Shown here: piece after piece, positions 8,557 through 18,445 of the stretch
How positions within the stretch are numbered: position 1 is the stretch's first letter
Layout of the letters: each line of letters opens with the position of its first letter
NCBI RefSeq assembly: GCF_023217965.1
Contig: NZ_JALPSC010000001.1
Span: forward strand, 186,001 to 250,000
DNA from: Prevotella sp. E13-27
GTDB taxonomy: Bacteria > Bacteroidota > Bacteroidia > Bacteroidales > Bacteroidaceae
DNA: 64,000 nucleotides
Reading direction: 5' to 3'
Program-made: the position numbers and the translations under genes
The notes under the pieces: generated by a model
What the model was told of the DNA's origin: nothing
What the model saw: only the letters and a program-made list of their open reading frames with translations
Databases searched by the model: none

Positions 8557-11500
8557 TTACCGCTCTTTTATAATTTTCTTGCTTCCTCGGATGTATATAC
8601 CACGTCTAACTGCCTTCACGCGCTGCCCATGCAGAGTATAGAAATAGTCTGGTTGCTGCTTCACACTCTTCACAATGCTAATGTCCGACGGATGATGCAA
8701 AGGTCTGAACAATTGCATGCCACGATACAGATAGTAAGCGCTACGACTATTGAGCTTCAACCCAATGCCCTCTTCCGACTTCTCACAAGTTGTAAAAGCT
8801 GTTAAAGAGTCTGCTGCATTATAAGTAGGCTTTGCCGAGCTGCCAACGAGATATGACAGCAGACAAACGTCATCTTTCTCAGCTTTCACATCCAGCGTTA
8901 CATCTACTGTTGGTACCATGCCATAGCCTGGATAATAGAAATAATATGAAGACTTCTCACTTGTAGCTTTAACGCCATCATACAGCTCCACCTCGGTCGT
9001 ACTGTTCTTCTCTGGTGCGCGACGCCATGCAGTGTTGACAGCGAAGCCATTAACAGCAACGGTATTTGTCATCACCTGCCAATTACACAATGGAGCCTCA
9101 TCGGCAGTGAAATCGATATTTTTCACCATCTTGTATGCTCCGTTGGCACGCAGGCAAGTCTCGCTGACTGCGCCATTGGCATCAGTAGCAGTAATGACCA
9201 CATAGCCACTACTTACACCTGTAACAGTAAGCATCGAGCAATCGTCATTAACAGTAAAGTCACTGAACGCTGCACCATCGGCAGTAGTCATCTTAACATT
9301 TGAAACACTGCTGCCAGAAGGTGTTGTAAGTCTGTAACAAGGGAAGTATTCATCGCCTATACGTGTAAATGATACCATCTCAGCTACCAGCTCCGTTGAT
9401 TTTTTGCGAAGTGGTACAAGACTAATCTCAGAATTAAGTCCTGACGGCACAAGACTCCAATTGTTATACCTGTAGCCTGACTGACTTGTACTACCATTCA
9501 CCACGTCAAGTATGTTCACATCCTCGAATATGCGCCACTCCGTACCATCTATATCCATCTGTCTGATCCGGTTTGCCGGCAGGTTTGTCACCTCTATCCG
9601 CAAGGTATTGACACCTTCCTTAACTTTTCCCGTTACATCTACCCTGAAAGGAGCACTCCATGCACAGCCGGCATACTCATTATTGACATACACTCTTGCA
9701 CTCTCGCGCACATCGCCCAAGTCAAGCACCATGCCTGCATTTGCCATAGCCATCAGTGACTGACTGACATTGAACGATGCCTCATAGACGCCTGTTCCCA
9801 TGGCACGCGCCGTAGCATTGTCAAGTGTCTGCCAGGCAGAAAGCTGTTCAAGTTCATATTGCGGCTGCAAGTTGTCAGGATAGCTATCGTCAGTAAAGCT
9901 AAGCGTCCAATTGGCATTGATTGTTTCGCCCGTCATCTCCACCACCGGCACATCTTTTTCTGAAAGTTCCACCGTTGAGTCATAAGTCTGCAGTATCACC
10001 GACTGTCCCGACTTCAGAGAAAGCCACACCTTACCATCTTCCACGTAAGCCTGCTTAATATCGGCCGTCATGGGATTAAAAAGCACTGCTCCCTGAAAGT
10101 CAACTGCTAGCGAGGTCATGCCACTTATATCGTCTGGCGACAGATTAGTAATGAAATAATGATATCCAGTAGAGTTCTTACGACGTATGGTGCGCAGTCC
10201 AAGCTTTGTACGCATCTCCTCGGCAGGAGCGTTGAATGTAGCAATGGAAGCAGCATTGTTGTCCCAAACCACTTTTGCGCCATCAGCTACAAGTGCCTCT
10301 ACATGGTTTTTAACATCATCGGGCATGTTTGTAACAACAGGAACTACAAGCCCGCGATAGCGCGTGCCGGCTGCAGTAACAATCATTCCGTCCTCAACCG
10401 TTGTTCCAAGCAGCAGTGCATCGCTGATGAAGTCGCAGTCGAGACCAGCACTTTCAATGTTCTTCACCGCCGTCACCATCGACGGAATTTTCTGCGACAG
10501 TGTGTTAATATCAAACAGCTGTAGTCTGGCTGCATTAGCGCCAGTATTCTTGTGCATGGCATCAACGAAAGGAGCATAGACCAGCAGGTCATTGTCGGGT
10601 TGTCCCATCTGCAGAAAACTCTGGCAGCGTGTGGCATAGTCCATGAACTGCGGAGCATCGCGCCAGATGCTGTTCGTAGGACTCATATCGATAGAAGCAT
10701 AAAACTTCCACCCCGGCCATGCCGCTTGCTGTGGTGAATAGGTCGTTCCGTGAAAGAATATATGGTTTACGCCTGAGAGGAACATCAAGTCAACCTCGGG
10801 CTTCATCTGCGACAGCGATACACGGAAATGCTCTGCCAGCCAAGTGAACGTCTCACTCGACACCAGTTGCTTACCTGTCACATGAGCTGCTGACGAGGCA
10901 TACTTCAGCGTTGCCATATCGCTAAGGTTCTGACTTGTGAAGCCCGGATCTGTACGCAGTCCCTTTATTTTAAAGTCAGTAATTCCGAATCCCTCTATCT
11001 CAGGAATATCCACGGCGGCATAGAAGTCAATGATATTGCCTGGTGAGCCATGCGACTGGTTACGTGTCGTTGTCCCATGACTATGAGCCCACTCAGTCCA
11101 CTGACGTGTAAAGTTATTCAACAGCATGTCACTGAGCGTCCTGCGATAGTCGGCAAGAACATTGAGACCAGTGTCCTTACGATTACCTAGTCCCAACAGC
11201 TTATCCATATTCTCTTCAAGCTTATAGCCACGATATTTCTCAAACTCGCTGAACATCTTTGGCGTCCAGTCGGCTCCATACACCTCGTATGAATCATTAA
11301 AGAACGAGTGTGGCCATCGGCTCGAAGTAGCAGCAAATCGGTCATCGAAATGTTTCAGATAGGCAGCCACGGCATCGGCATCATAATGGTCAAGAACCTT
11401 TCCTACGCCGCCAGGGGCTGCACGCTTCACTTCCTGTCCTGTATGGCCATTGTATATGGCAAGCAGCAGCCAGCGTCCTGCGGGTGCTGTCCATTTCAGT

Positions 11501-12060
11501 GTTGTACCATCTACATACTCCGTCACGTCAACCACCGTTCCCTCACCATCCTGCTGATAAGCCATGACCTTGTTCAGCGGTGCATTCGACTCTGGCGACT
11601 TCACGTCAAAGGTGATCTGCTGTAAGCCATCGGCAGTCTTCGTGTCATTCTTCGTTACGAGCTTGCCTGCCGTCTGCTCTACCTTCAGCCACGGTCCTCC
11701 AAAGGGCCATCCTGTGCCTCCGTTCATATCGATGTCCATGCCCTTCTCGTCGCCTGTCGTCTGGCAGGTCTTAAGAGCATCCATCCACCCCTGCGACAGA
11801 TAGCTTATGTTTTTCGACTCATTTCCCTTGACGCCATAGATAGGTGTTATCTCCAGCGTGCCTATGCCAGCAGCTGCATACTGTCCTATGTTCCATCTCA
11901 GGTTGTCGTCATCAACAGCCGACCCCATCCACCACCAGCGTGCGCCAGGCTTCATCTCCTTCGTCACTTCTGGCCACTGAGGTATGGTCTGTGCCTGCAA
12001 AACATTCAATCCGAGCACCATTGCGATGGCCGACAATACTGTTTTCTTCATCTTTGTCAT
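8557..12060 (-). CDS. GH106 alpha-L-rhamnosidase, secreted
   Basis: A secreted enzyme of 1167 residues, signal peptide ending ...GLNVLQAQ. The start of the mature part, KPGARWWWMGSAVDDDNLRWN, then GTLEITPIYGVKG and GGTGWPFGGPW, are hallmarks of glycoside hydrolase family 106, which releases terminal alpha-L-rhamnose from rhamnogalacturonan and similar glycans. A beta-sandwich carbohydrate-binding region (about 690-830) follows the catalytic barrel. The last 25 residues (FYTLHGQRV...RRGIYIRGSKKIIK) match a short C-terminal motif on two other secreted proteins here and may be a type IX sorting signal. A TAATTTTG -7 box lies at 12086-12093. The start may be the ATG at 12049-12051. Confidence 0.9.
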   Translation of the reverse strand: MTKMKKTVLSAIAMVLGLNVLQAQTIPQWPEVTKEMKPGARWWWMGSAVDDDNLRWNIGQYAAAGIGTLEITPIYGVKGNESKNISYLSQGWMDALKTCQTTGDEKGMDIDMNGGTGWPFGGPWLKVEQTAGKLVTKNDTKTADGLQQITFDVKSPESNAPLNKVMAYQQDGEGTVVDVTEYVDGTTLKWTAPAGRWLLLAIYNGHTGQEVKRAAPGGVGKVLDHYDADAVAAYLKHFDDRFAATSSRWPHSFFNDSYEVYGADWTPKMFSEFEKYRGYKLEENMDKLLGLGNRKDTGLNVLADYRRTLSDMLLNNFTRQWTEWAHSHGTTTRNQSHGSPGNIIDFYAAVDIPEIEGFGITDFKIKGLRTDPGFTSQNLSDMATLKYASSAAHVTGKQLVSSETFTWLAEHFRVSLSQMKPEVDLMFLSGVNHIFFHGTTYSPQQAAWPGWKFYASIDMSPTNSIWRDAPQFMDYATRCQSFLQMGQPDNDLLVYAPFVDAMHKNTGANAARLQLFDINTLSQKIPSMVTAVKNIESAGLDCDFISDALLLGTTVEDGMIVTAAGTRYRGLVVPVVTNMPDDVKNHVEALVADGAKVVWDNNAASIATFNAPAEEMRTKLGLRTIRRKNSTGYHYFITNLSPDDISGMTSLAVDFQGAVLFNPMTADIKQAYVEDGKVWLSLKSGQSVILQTYDSTVELSEKDVPVVEMTGETINANWTLSFTDDSYPDNLQPQYELEQLSAWQTLDNATARAMGTGVYEASFNVSQSLMAMANAGMVLDLGDVRESARVYVNNEYAGCAWSAPFRVDVTGKVKEGVNTLRIEVTNLPANRIRQMDIDGTEWRIFEDVNILDVVNGSTSQSGYRYNNWSLVPSGLNSEISLVPLRKKSTELVAEMVSFTRIGDEYFPCYRLTTPSGSSVSNVKMTTADGAAFSDFTVNDDCSMLTVTGVSSGYVVITATDANGAVSETCLRANGAYKMVKNIDFTADEAPLCNWQVMTNTVAVNGFAVNTAWRRAPEKNSTTEVELYDGVKATSEKSSYYFYYPGYGMVPTVDVTLDVKAEKDDVCLLSYLVGSSAKPTYNAADSLTAFTTCEKSEEGIGLKLNSRSAYYLYRGMQLFRPLHHPSDISIVKSVKQQPDYFYTLHGQRVKAVRRGIYIRGSKKIIKER

Positions 12061-12085
12061 TTGTTTTAAGTAGAATAATGCGGGG

Positions 12086-12166
12086 CAAAATTAATCAAAA
12101 AAGTTGAATACCTCTTATTAAAAAACGTAAAACCTAATACTATTTAGATAGTTTTGCCTAATTTTG
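12086..12166. promoter_or_regulatory. Divergent promoter region between GH106 and GH3-family genes
   Basis: Two TAATTTTG -7 boxes face away from each other: 12086-12093 on the minus strand for the GH106 gene and 12159-12166 on the plus strand for the adenylating enzyme gene. No good -33 TTTG is visible for either at 19-20 bases, so both may be weak or regulated. Confidence 0.5.
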
Positions 12167-12190
12167 CATCATAATTAAAGAAACCAGACA

Positions 12191-13705
12191 ATGAGTCTCA
12201 CTAATATAGCAAGATTATTCTTCAAGCCACGTTGGAGCGAATTGGAACGCCACCAGAACGATGGCGAAGCATTGCAAAGAGAAGTCCTCAGCAATTTGTT
12301 GGCAAAAGCGAAAGACACAGAGTACGGGCGCAACCACCTCTTTGGTGCGACCAAAGACTATGAGGATTTCGTACGCAACACCCCGATAAACACATACGAA
12401 GAGCTGAAAGGCGACATAGACCGCATGCGTCGCGGCGAGAGCGATGTGCTGTGGCGCGGTCGTGTGAAGTGGTACGCCAAGTCAAGCGGAACCACCAATG
12501 ACAAGTCAAAGTTCATCCCCGTCTCTCCAGAAGGTCTGCAGCGTGTACATTACAAAGGTGGTGCCGATGTAGTTGCCATCTATCTGCGCAACCGTCCTGA
12601 CAGCCGCATGTTCGATGGTCGCGGACTGATACTTGGAGGCAGCCACGCGCCTAACTATAATCTTCCAGGCTCACTTGTCGGCGACCTCAGTGCTATTCTC
12701 ATTGAAAATATCAACCCTCTGGCAAACCTCGTGCGTGTTCCGTCAAAGAAGACCGCCCTTCTCAGCGACTTCGAGACTAAACGCGACCGCATAGCCCGTG
12801 AGGCAATGTCGAAGAATGTCACAAACATTAGTGGCGTGCCATCGTGGATGCTCTCTGTACTCAACCGCATGATGGAGGTTACCGGCAAGACACATCTTGA
12901 AGAGGTGTGGCCAAACATTGAGGTATTCTTCCATGGAGGCGTAGCGTTTACGCCTTATCGCGAGCAATACCAGAAGCTCATCACCTCGCCACGCATGCAA
13001 TACATGGAAACCTACAATGCCAGCGAGGGATTCTTCGGCATTCAGGACGATCCTAACGACAAGTCCATGCTGCTAATGCTTGACTATGATGTCTTCTACG
13101 AGTTTGTTCCCATGGAGAATATCGAGCTCGCTCCTGAGCACTACAACCCCATACCGTTATGGGCTGTTGAGAAGGGCAAGAACTATGCCATGATTATCTC
13201 CACCTCGTGCGGTCTGTGGCGCTACATGCTTGGCGACACCGTCCAGTTCACGTCAACAAATCCATACAAGTTCATTATCACCGGACGTACAAAGAGCTTC
13301 ATCAACGCCTTTGGTGAAGAGCTTATCGTCGATAATGCCGAGCGAGGCCTAGCGCATGCCTGCGAGATGACAGGTGCCGTTGTCAGCGAATACACCGCCG
13401 CCCCAGTGTTCATGGGCTCCGATGCCAAGTGCCGCCACCAGTGGGTTATAGAGTTTGCCAAGGCTCCTGACGACATAGACAAGTTTGCCACAGCCCTCGA
13501 CAAGAAACTGCAGGAGGTGAACAGCGACTACGAGGCGAAGCGTTATAAGGACATAACGCTTCAGCCACTTGAGATTATCGTTGCACGCGAAGGACTGTTC
13601 AACGACTGGCTGAAACACAAAGGCAAACTGGGTGGTCAGCACAAGGTGCCCAGACTGAGCAACAAGCGCGACATCATAGACGAGATTATCAAGATGAACT
13701 CGTAG
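12191..13705 (+). CDS. GH3-family (auxin-responsive promoter type) acyl-adenylating enzyme
   Basis: The 504-residue protein matches the GH3 acyl-acid amido synthetase fold of the ANL adenylating superfamily. The ATP-binding signature YAKSSGTTNDKSKFIP sits at residues 94-110; YNASEGFFGIQDD and the hinge region YRLGDT-like LWRYMLGDTVQF followed by ITGRTKSFINAFGEE follow. Plant relatives join amino acids to hormone acids, but in Bacteroidetes the substrate is unknown. It is followed after 28 bases by the Ig-like lipoprotein gene and then the DUF3108 gene, likely one transcription unit. Confidence 0.88.
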   Translation: MSLTNIARLFFKPRWSELERHQNDGEALQREVLSNLLAKAKDTEYGRNHLFGATKDYEDFVRNTPINTYEELKGDIDRMRRGESDVLWRGRVKWYAKSSGTTNDKSKFIPVSPEGLQRVHYKGGADVVAIYLRNRPDSRMFDGRGLILGGSHAPNYNLPGSLVGDLSAILIENINPLANLVRVPSKKTALLSDFETKRDRIAREAMSKNVTNISGVPSWMLSVLNRMMEVTGKTHLEEVWPNIEVFFHGGVAFTPYREQYQKLITSPRMQYMETYNASEGFFGIQDDPNDKSMLLMLDYDVFYEFVPMENIELAPEHYNPIPLWAVEKGKNYAMIISTSCGLWRYMLGDTVQFTSTNPYKFIITGRTKSFINAFGEELIVDNAERGLAHACEMTGAVVSEYTAAPVFMGSDAKCRHQWVIEFAKAPDDIDKFATALDKKLQEVNSDYEAKRYKDITLQPLEIIVAREGLFNDWLKHKGKLGGQHKVPRLSNKRDIIDEIIKMNS

Positions 13706-13733
13706 AAAAGCAGACCACGGAAAAAGAAACAGA

Positions 13734-15677
13734 ATGATGAAAGACTGGAAAAATATTCTTAAGATATTGTCTTTGTTACTTCTCGTCACTTCTTGTGCAC
13801 GCATGGGAAGTCCCGACGGCGGATGGTATGACGACACCCCGCCACGAGTGGTGCGCTCTACCCCCGACGACAGAGGCACCGACGTAAAGAGCAATACTGT
13901 CATAATACGCTTCAACGAGTTCATAAAGATTGATGACCCTCAGAGCAAAGTCATCGTATCCCCCCCACAGCTTGAGGTGCCAGAAATCAAAGCTCATGGC
14001 AAGCAGATAGAGGTGAAGCTACTCGACTCGCTGAAGGCAAACACCACCTACACCATTGACTTCAGCGATGCCATCTCCGACAACAATGAGGGCAACCCTA
14101 TGGGCAACTACACGTTCACGTTCTCCACAGGCGATGCCATTGACACGCTTCAGGTGGCAGGCTACTGCCTCAATGCCGAGAACTTAGAGCCGATAAAAGG
14201 CATCATGGTTGGACTATACCCCGACAGCACCTTTGCCGACAGCACTTTCCACAAACTGCCCATGATACGCATCTCGCGTACTAATGGCAGCGGTTTCTAC
14301 TCTATCAAGGGCGTGGCACCCGGACGCTATCGCGTCTTTGCCCTACAGGATACCGACGGCGACTACGTATATGGACAGCGTAGCGAGATGATAGGTTTCA
14401 GCAGCGCCATTGCCGAACCCACACATGTTCAGGCAGTACGTCAGGACACCGTGTGGCGCGACTCGCTCCACATCGACAAGATTCTTACCGTTCACTACAC
14501 GCGCCATCTGCCCGATGATTTCACGTTGCTCTGCTTCCAGGCTCCGCAGACCGACCGCTATCTCATAAAGACAGAACGCAAACAGCCCGAGAAGATTGGT
14601 TTCTTCTTCAGCAACGGCAACGACACGCTGCCTTCACTACGCGGACTTAACTTCGACGCCGACAGTGCCTTCGTCATAGAAGCGTCGCAGAAACTCGACA
14701 CCATTTACTACTGGCTACGCGACACGATGCTTGTCAATCAGGACACCCTCCGCATTGAAGCCACCTACATGGGCACCGACACCACAGGACTGATGGTTGA
14801 GAAAGTTGACACCATCGAGACCATAGCCAAGATACCCTACGAAAAGCGCAAGAAAGAACTTCAGAAGGATTTTGAGAAGTGGGAGAAGGAGCAGGCAAGG
14901 AAGAAGAAGCGTGGCGAGAAATACGACAGCATCATGCCTCCAGAGTTCCTCAATGTCAAGCTGAGCACCAATGGACAGCTGGCTCCCGACCAGAACGTCT
15001 TCTTTGAGATGCCCGAGCCTCTCGATTCATGTCACATGGATGGTGTACATCTTTATTCCATGATTGACTCGGTGTGGTATCGCTCACGCCACGTCTTTGA
15101 GAAGATTGACACACGCCGTTATGTCGTCAAGGCAGAATGGCGACCCGGTATTGAATACAGCCTTGAGGTCGATTCAGCAGCATTCCGTTCCATCTCAGGC
15201 AAGGTGAACCGTCCCATCACCACTGGAATAAAGGTGAAGACCGAAGACGAGTTCAGCTCGCTTGTTGTCAACATAACCAATGCGCCCGACAGCGGACAGC
15301 TCATCGTACAGATGCTCGACACCAGCGACAAGGTGGTGCGTCAGGCTGCCGTTAGCGACGGCTCGGCAGAGTTCTTCTATGTCAAGCCAGGCAAATACTA
15401 TCTCCGTGCCTTCGCCGACCTCAACGGCAACGGCACATGGGACACTGGCGACTACGATCTCAACCAGCAGCCCGAACCTGTATTCTATCATTCTGACGAG
15501 GTAAACTGCAAGGTAAAATGGGATGTGACACGCAATTGGAACCTCACCTCACGGCCGTTCTTCCAGCAGAAGCCCATGGCAATAACCAAGCAGAAGCCCG
15601 ATCAGGAGAAACAGTTGCGCAACCGCAATGCACAGCGAGCTGCAGAGAAAGGAGTCATCTACGTGCCCAAGGATTAA
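13734..15677 (+). CDS. Lipoprotein with Ig-like (Big_5) domain
   Basis: A 647-residue envelope lipoprotein: the signal peptide ends in LLVTSC with the lipidated Cys at residue 21. Residues 30-135 form a bacterial Ig-like domain (PPRVVRSTPDDRGTDV...YTFTFSTG). SGFYSIKGVAPGRYRVFALQDTDGDY looks like a carboxypeptidase-regulatory-type fold, and a lysine-rich RKKELQKDFEKWEKEQARKKK helix separates it from the C-terminal half. The family is common and conserved in Bacteroidetes but of unknown role. A second ATG at 13737 is an equally good start. Confidence 0.82.
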   Translation: MMKDWKNILKILSLLLLVTSCARMGSPDGGWYDDTPPRVVRSTPDDRGTDVKSNTVIIRFNEFIKIDDPQSKVIVSPPQLEVPEIKAHGKQIEVKLLDSLKANTTYTIDFSDAISDNNEGNPMGNYTFTFSTGDAIDTLQVAGYCLNAENLEPIKGIMVGLYPDSTFADSTFHKLPMIRISRTNGSGFYSIKGVAPGRYRVFALQDTDGDYVYGQRSEMIGFSSAIAEPTHVQAVRQDTVWRDSLHIDKILTVHYTRHLPDDFTLLCFQAPQTDRYLIKTERKQPEKIGFFFSNGNDTLPSLRGLNFDADSAFVIEASQKLDTIYYWLRDTMLVNQDTLRIEATYMGTDTTGLMVEKVDTIETIAKIPYEKRKKELQKDFEKWEKEQARKKKRGEKYDSIMPPEFLNVKLSTNGQLAPDQNVFFEMPEPLDSCHMDGVHLYSMIDSVWYRSRHVFEKIDTRRYVVKAEWRPGIEYSLEVDSAAFRSISGKVNRPITTGIKVKTEDEFSSLVVNITNAPDSGQLIVQMLDTSDKVVRQAAVSDGSAEFFYVKPGKYYLRAFADLNGNGTWDTGDYDLNQQPEPVFYHSDEVNCKVKWDVTRNWNLTSRPFFQQKPMAITKQKPDQEKQLRNRNAQRAAEKGVIYVPKD

Positions 15678-15788
15678 TAAAAACTAAAAAGGGTACAAAA
15701 GTTTTCTATCGGATTAAACCTATTGTTCGTTTTGTAATCAAACGATTAGAAACGAATTATTAACACTGAATAAAAAAGACATTGCATT

Positions 15789-16595
15789 ATGAAAAAGATA
15801 GTTTTAATCACTTTTGCTTTCTTTCAGATTCTGATGGCAAACGCCCAGTGCGGCATCAAGAACAACGCATTCCAGGGAGGCGAGTTCCTCGCCTACGATC
15901 TTCACTTCAATTGGAAATTTGTGTGGCTCAAGGTAGGAACAGCAACCATGTCAACCGTGAAATCCAAATTCGCAGGCAAGGACGCCTATCGCACCAGCCT
16001 CATCACTCGCGGCAACGACCGTCTTGACAATCTTTTCATGATGCGCGACACACTGCTCAGCTACTGCGATGAGAATCTAAACCCACTCTATCATCGTAAG
16101 GGTGCACGCGAAGGCGATCGCTACTATGTTGACGAGCTGTGGTACACCTATCCCAACACTAACTGTCACGTGAAGATGCACGCCATCACTTCAAGAGGCG
16201 AACACAAGTGGCAGGACAAAGAATACAAGGACTGCGTCTATGACATGATGAGCATCTTCCTCCGTGCACGTAACTTCGATGCCAGCAAGATGAAAGAGGG
16301 CGATGTGATACCTCTCCCCATCACCGATGCCTCAAGCCTCAAGAACTCATGGCTGAAATACCGCGGCAAGGAGACATTCAAGATTGACGGCACCAAAGAG
16401 AAGTTCCGCTGCCTCGTATTCTCCTTCATAGAGCATGAAGACGGCAAGAACACCGAGCTGATACGCTTCTATGTCACCGACGATGCCAACCACATACCCG
16501 TGCGTCTCGACATGTTCCTCTCCTTCGGCTCTGCCAAGGCATTCCTCAAAAGCTACAAAGGCGTGAAGAGTCCATTGACATCAAAGATCAAGTAA
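15789..16595 (+). CDS. DUF3108 domain periplasmic protein
   Basis: A secreted protein of 268 residues, signal peptide MKKIVLITFAFFQILMANAQ. The mature part begins AFQGGEFLAYDLHFNWKFVWLKVGTATM, the typical opening of DUF3108 proteins, with SLITRGNDRLDNLFMMRDTL later. The family is periplasmic or outer-membrane associated with undefined function. It follows the lipoprotein gene after 111 bases and is closed by a hairpin. Confidence 0.85.
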   Translation: MKKIVLITFAFFQILMANAQCGIKNNAFQGGEFLAYDLHFNWKFVWLKVGTATMSTVKSKFAGKDAYRTSLITRGNDRLDNLFMMRDTLLSYCDENLNPLYHRKGAREGDRYYVDELWYTYPNTNCHVKMHAITSRGEHKWQDKEYKDCVYDMMSIFLRARNFDASKMKEGDVIPLPITDASSLKNSWLKYRGKETFKIDGTKEKFRCLVFSFIEHEDGKNTELIRFYVTDDANHIPVRLDMFLSFGSAKAFLKSYKGVKSPLTSKIK

Positions 16596-16606
16596 ACAAC
16601 TATACT

Positions 16607-16637
16607 TTCCCACCTCTAAACCTTTTAAAGGTGGGAA
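16607..16637 (+). terminator. Hairpin between DUF3108 and aldo/keto reductase genes
   Basis: TTCCCACCT (16607-16615) pairs with AGGTGGGAA (16629-16637), 9 bp, followed by TCTTTAATCT. Likely ends the GH3-lipoprotein-DUF3108 transcript. Confidence 0.7.
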
Positions 16638-16667
16638 TCTTTAATCTATTATAACAATCAAAAAAGT

Positions 16668-17624
16668 ATGGAGAATTATTTTGCTGACCCTCTGCGCTAC
16701 GACGGAGGAATGAAGTACGAACGATGTGGACGCAGCGGCGTGCTGCTCCCACGAGTTAGCCTGGGCTTCTGGCACAACTTCGGCGGCGTTGACTCCTATG
16801 AGCGCAGCCGCGCCATAACCCACTACGCCTTCGACCACGGCATCACCCATTTCGACCTGGCCAACAACTACGGCCCCCCTTATGGATCGGCAGAAGAGAC
16901 CCTCGGCCGTCTCATGGACGATGACTTCCGACCCTACCGCGACGAGCTTTTCATCTCCACAAAGGCTGGCTATGACATGTGGCAGGGGCCTTACGGCAAC
17001 TGGGGTTCGCGCAAATACCTCATGGCATCGCTCGACCAAAGTCTCAAGCGCATGCGCCTCGACTATGTGGACCTGTTCTACTCCCACCGCTACGACCCTG
17101 AGACACCACTCGAAGAAACCCTTCAGGCACTCGTTGACATTGTCCGCTCAGGCAAGGCGCTCTATGTAGGCATCTCGCGTTGGCCTCTCGAAGCCACACG
17201 CTTCGCCTTCCGCTATCTTAAGGAGCGCGACGTGCCGTGCCTCATCTATCAGGGACGTCTGAACCTTCTCGACCGTGCCCCGCAACAGGAAGGCATCCTA
17301 GACCTGTGCATTGAGCAAGGCGTGGGCTTCATCTCGTTCTCGCCCCTCGCCCAGGGACTGCTCACCGACCGTTACCTCAACGGCATACCTTCCGACTCGC
17401 GCATGTCGAAGGGCAAGTTCCTCAAAGAGAGCATGCTCACCGACGAGCTCCTGCAGCAGATAAAAGACTACAACGCTCAGGCCCAGCAGCGCGGCGAGAC
17501 TCTTGCCGAGATGGCTCTCGCATGGATTCTCCATCAGAAAGGTGTCACGAGCGTCCTCGTTGGTGCCAGCTCCACAGAGCAGCTCCAGAAGAACCTGAAA
17601 TGCATCAACGCGGAACCTTTCTAA
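16668..17624 (+). CDS. Aldo/keto reductase (YghZ/Gpr-like)
   Basis: A cytoplasmic NADPH-dependent reductase of 318 residues. The catalytic tetrad is visible as D in FDLANNYG, Y in the same motif, K in FISTKAGY and H in FYSHRYD. The opening YERCGRSGVLLPRVSLGFWHNFG and PPYGSAEETLGRL resemble YghZ (AKR14), which reduces L-glyceraldehyde-3-phosphate and methylglyoxal; the physiological substrate here is not certain. The cofactor-binding end SVLVGASSTEQLQKNL is intact. A strong terminator follows directly. Confidence 0.92.
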   Translation: MENYFADPLRYDGGMKYERCGRSGVLLPRVSLGFWHNFGGVDSYERSRAITHYAFDHGITHFDLANNYGPPYGSAEETLGRLMDDDFRPYRDELFISTKAGYDMWQGPYGNWGSRKYLMASLDQSLKRMRLDYVDLFYSHRYDPETPLEETLQALVDIVRSGKALYVGISRWPLEATRFAFRYLKERDVPCLIYQGRLNLLDRAPQQEGILDLCIEQGVGFISFSPLAQGLLTDRYLNGIPSDSRMSKGKFLKESMLTDELLQQIKDYNAQAQQRGETLAEMALAWILHQKGVTSVLVGASSTEQLQKNLKCINAEPF

Positions 17625-17641
17625 CATAATGAAATTACACG

Positions 17642-17685
17642 AAAGGCGCTCGAACTTCGCATGCTTGTGAAGCTCGAGCGCCTTT
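17642..17685 (+). terminator. Strong intrinsic terminator, copy 1 of a duplicated hairpin
   Basis: AAAGGCGCTCGA (17642-17653) pairs with TCGAGCGCCTTT (17674-17685), followed by TTGTATAATTTTTTT. A nearly identical hairpin with the same GCTTGTGAAGCTCGAGCGCC arm and the same TTGTATAAT tail occurs at 18917-18962, so the two bracket the toxin-antitoxin region. Confidence 0.88.
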
Positions 17686-17697
17686 TGTATAATTTTT

Positions 17698-17811
17698 TTA
17701 CAACAATGGCGTCATATAAATCGGAAGATATGTTATGCCGTCCTCAACCTTATAGTCAGCTGCATGAAGCACAATGGTAATAGTCAAGGAGTTGCTTATA
17801 TATTTTACGTT
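17698..17811 (-). pseudogene. Possible 3' remnant of a coding gene
   Basis: On the minus strand an open frame without a start codon reads protein-like sequence ending HAADYKVEDGITYLPIYM and a TAA at 17698-17700. It could be the C-terminal end of a lost gene. At 37 codons this may be chance, and the family was not recognised. Confidence 0.22.
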
Positions 17812-17829
17812 TCATAATGATGTCTTTCG

Positions 17830-17948
17830 CACCTTTTTGAGATTTTTGCCCTACCATATTCTACACCTTTTTGAGATTTTTGCCCTACCATATTCTACAC
17901 CTTTTTGAGATTTTTGACGCTGCAAATATACACCTTTTTGAGATTTTT
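17830..17948. repeat. 34-bp tandem repeat (four copies)
   Basis: CACCTTTTTGAGATTTTTG starts at 17830, 17864, 17898 and, after 33 bases, 17931. Copies one to three also share a CCCTACCATATTCTA tail. The last copy is part of the 72-bp promoter repeat that recurs at 18703. Read on the minus strand these are multiple copies of the promoter spacer segment. The 397-base stretch 17625-18021 otherwise holds only the terminator and the possible gene remnant. Confidence 0.85.
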
Positions 17949-17993
17949 CGCAAATAATTCACTCATTTTCTGTCTTTCTTTTACCAAGTGTAG
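17921..17993 (-). repeat. 72-bp direct repeat with promoter, copy 1 (downstream of the PIN gene)
   Basis: From TGCAAATATACACC to TTACCAAGTGTAG this is an imperfect copy of 18703-18773. On the minus strand it carries TTTG (17951-17954), a 20-base spacer and TATATTTG (17923-17930), an intact-looking promoter that points toward 17.9-17.7 kb, where no gene is found. Confidence 0.8.
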
Positions 17994-18021
17994 TGGTGAC
18001 CTCAATGACAATGTACTTTCA

Positions 18022-18438
18022 TTATTTATTGATCTGCAAATCATTTTGAAATTGTTCGAGCGTTATGACATTCACCTTTGGAAAGGGGATATCCTTTAGT
18101 ACCTTAAAATGATTGTCCTCACTGACCAGATAATCAGCACTGGCCACTATCGCGCAGTCAACGAACTTGTTATCATCAGGGTCTTGAGTAATTAAACCAA
18201 AATGATAATGAGGGTCGAAGAACTTGATGCTGTTGCTCTTGATGATAGCATTAACTATTCTGACGGCAAATGTATGATTTACCTTTTGAGTAAGTATCTC
18301 CAAATACTCGCTGAGGATGTCGTTGCTTATACATATAATATATTCCTCGTTCAGGAAAGCTTCCCAAACGGAACGATACTTGCTTCGCAAGGGAATCATG
18401 CGAAGCAGACAATTGGTATCGACTACTACATGCCTCAT
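18022..18438 (-). CDS. PIN-domain toxin (putative toxin-antitoxin RNase)
   Basis: A 138-residue PIN domain of the COG1569 type. The acidic metal-binding residues are visible: D7 in VVVDTNCLL, E44 in ILSEYLE, D94 in DPDDNKFVDCAI and D108 in SEDNHF. Such toxins are Mg-dependent RNases that are neutralised by a small partner. The partner gene ends 7 bases upstream, as expected for a VapBC-like pair. The gene is AT-rich compared with the housekeeping genes nearby. Confidence 0.87.
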   Translation of the reverse strand: MRHVVVDTNCLLRMIPLRSKYRSVWEAFLNEEYIICISNDILSEYLEILTQKVNHTFAVRIVNAIIKSNSIKFFDPHYHFGLITQDPDDNKFVDCAIVASADYLVSEDNHFKVLKDIPFPKVNVITLEQFQNDLQINK

Positions 18439-18445
18439 CTGTCGC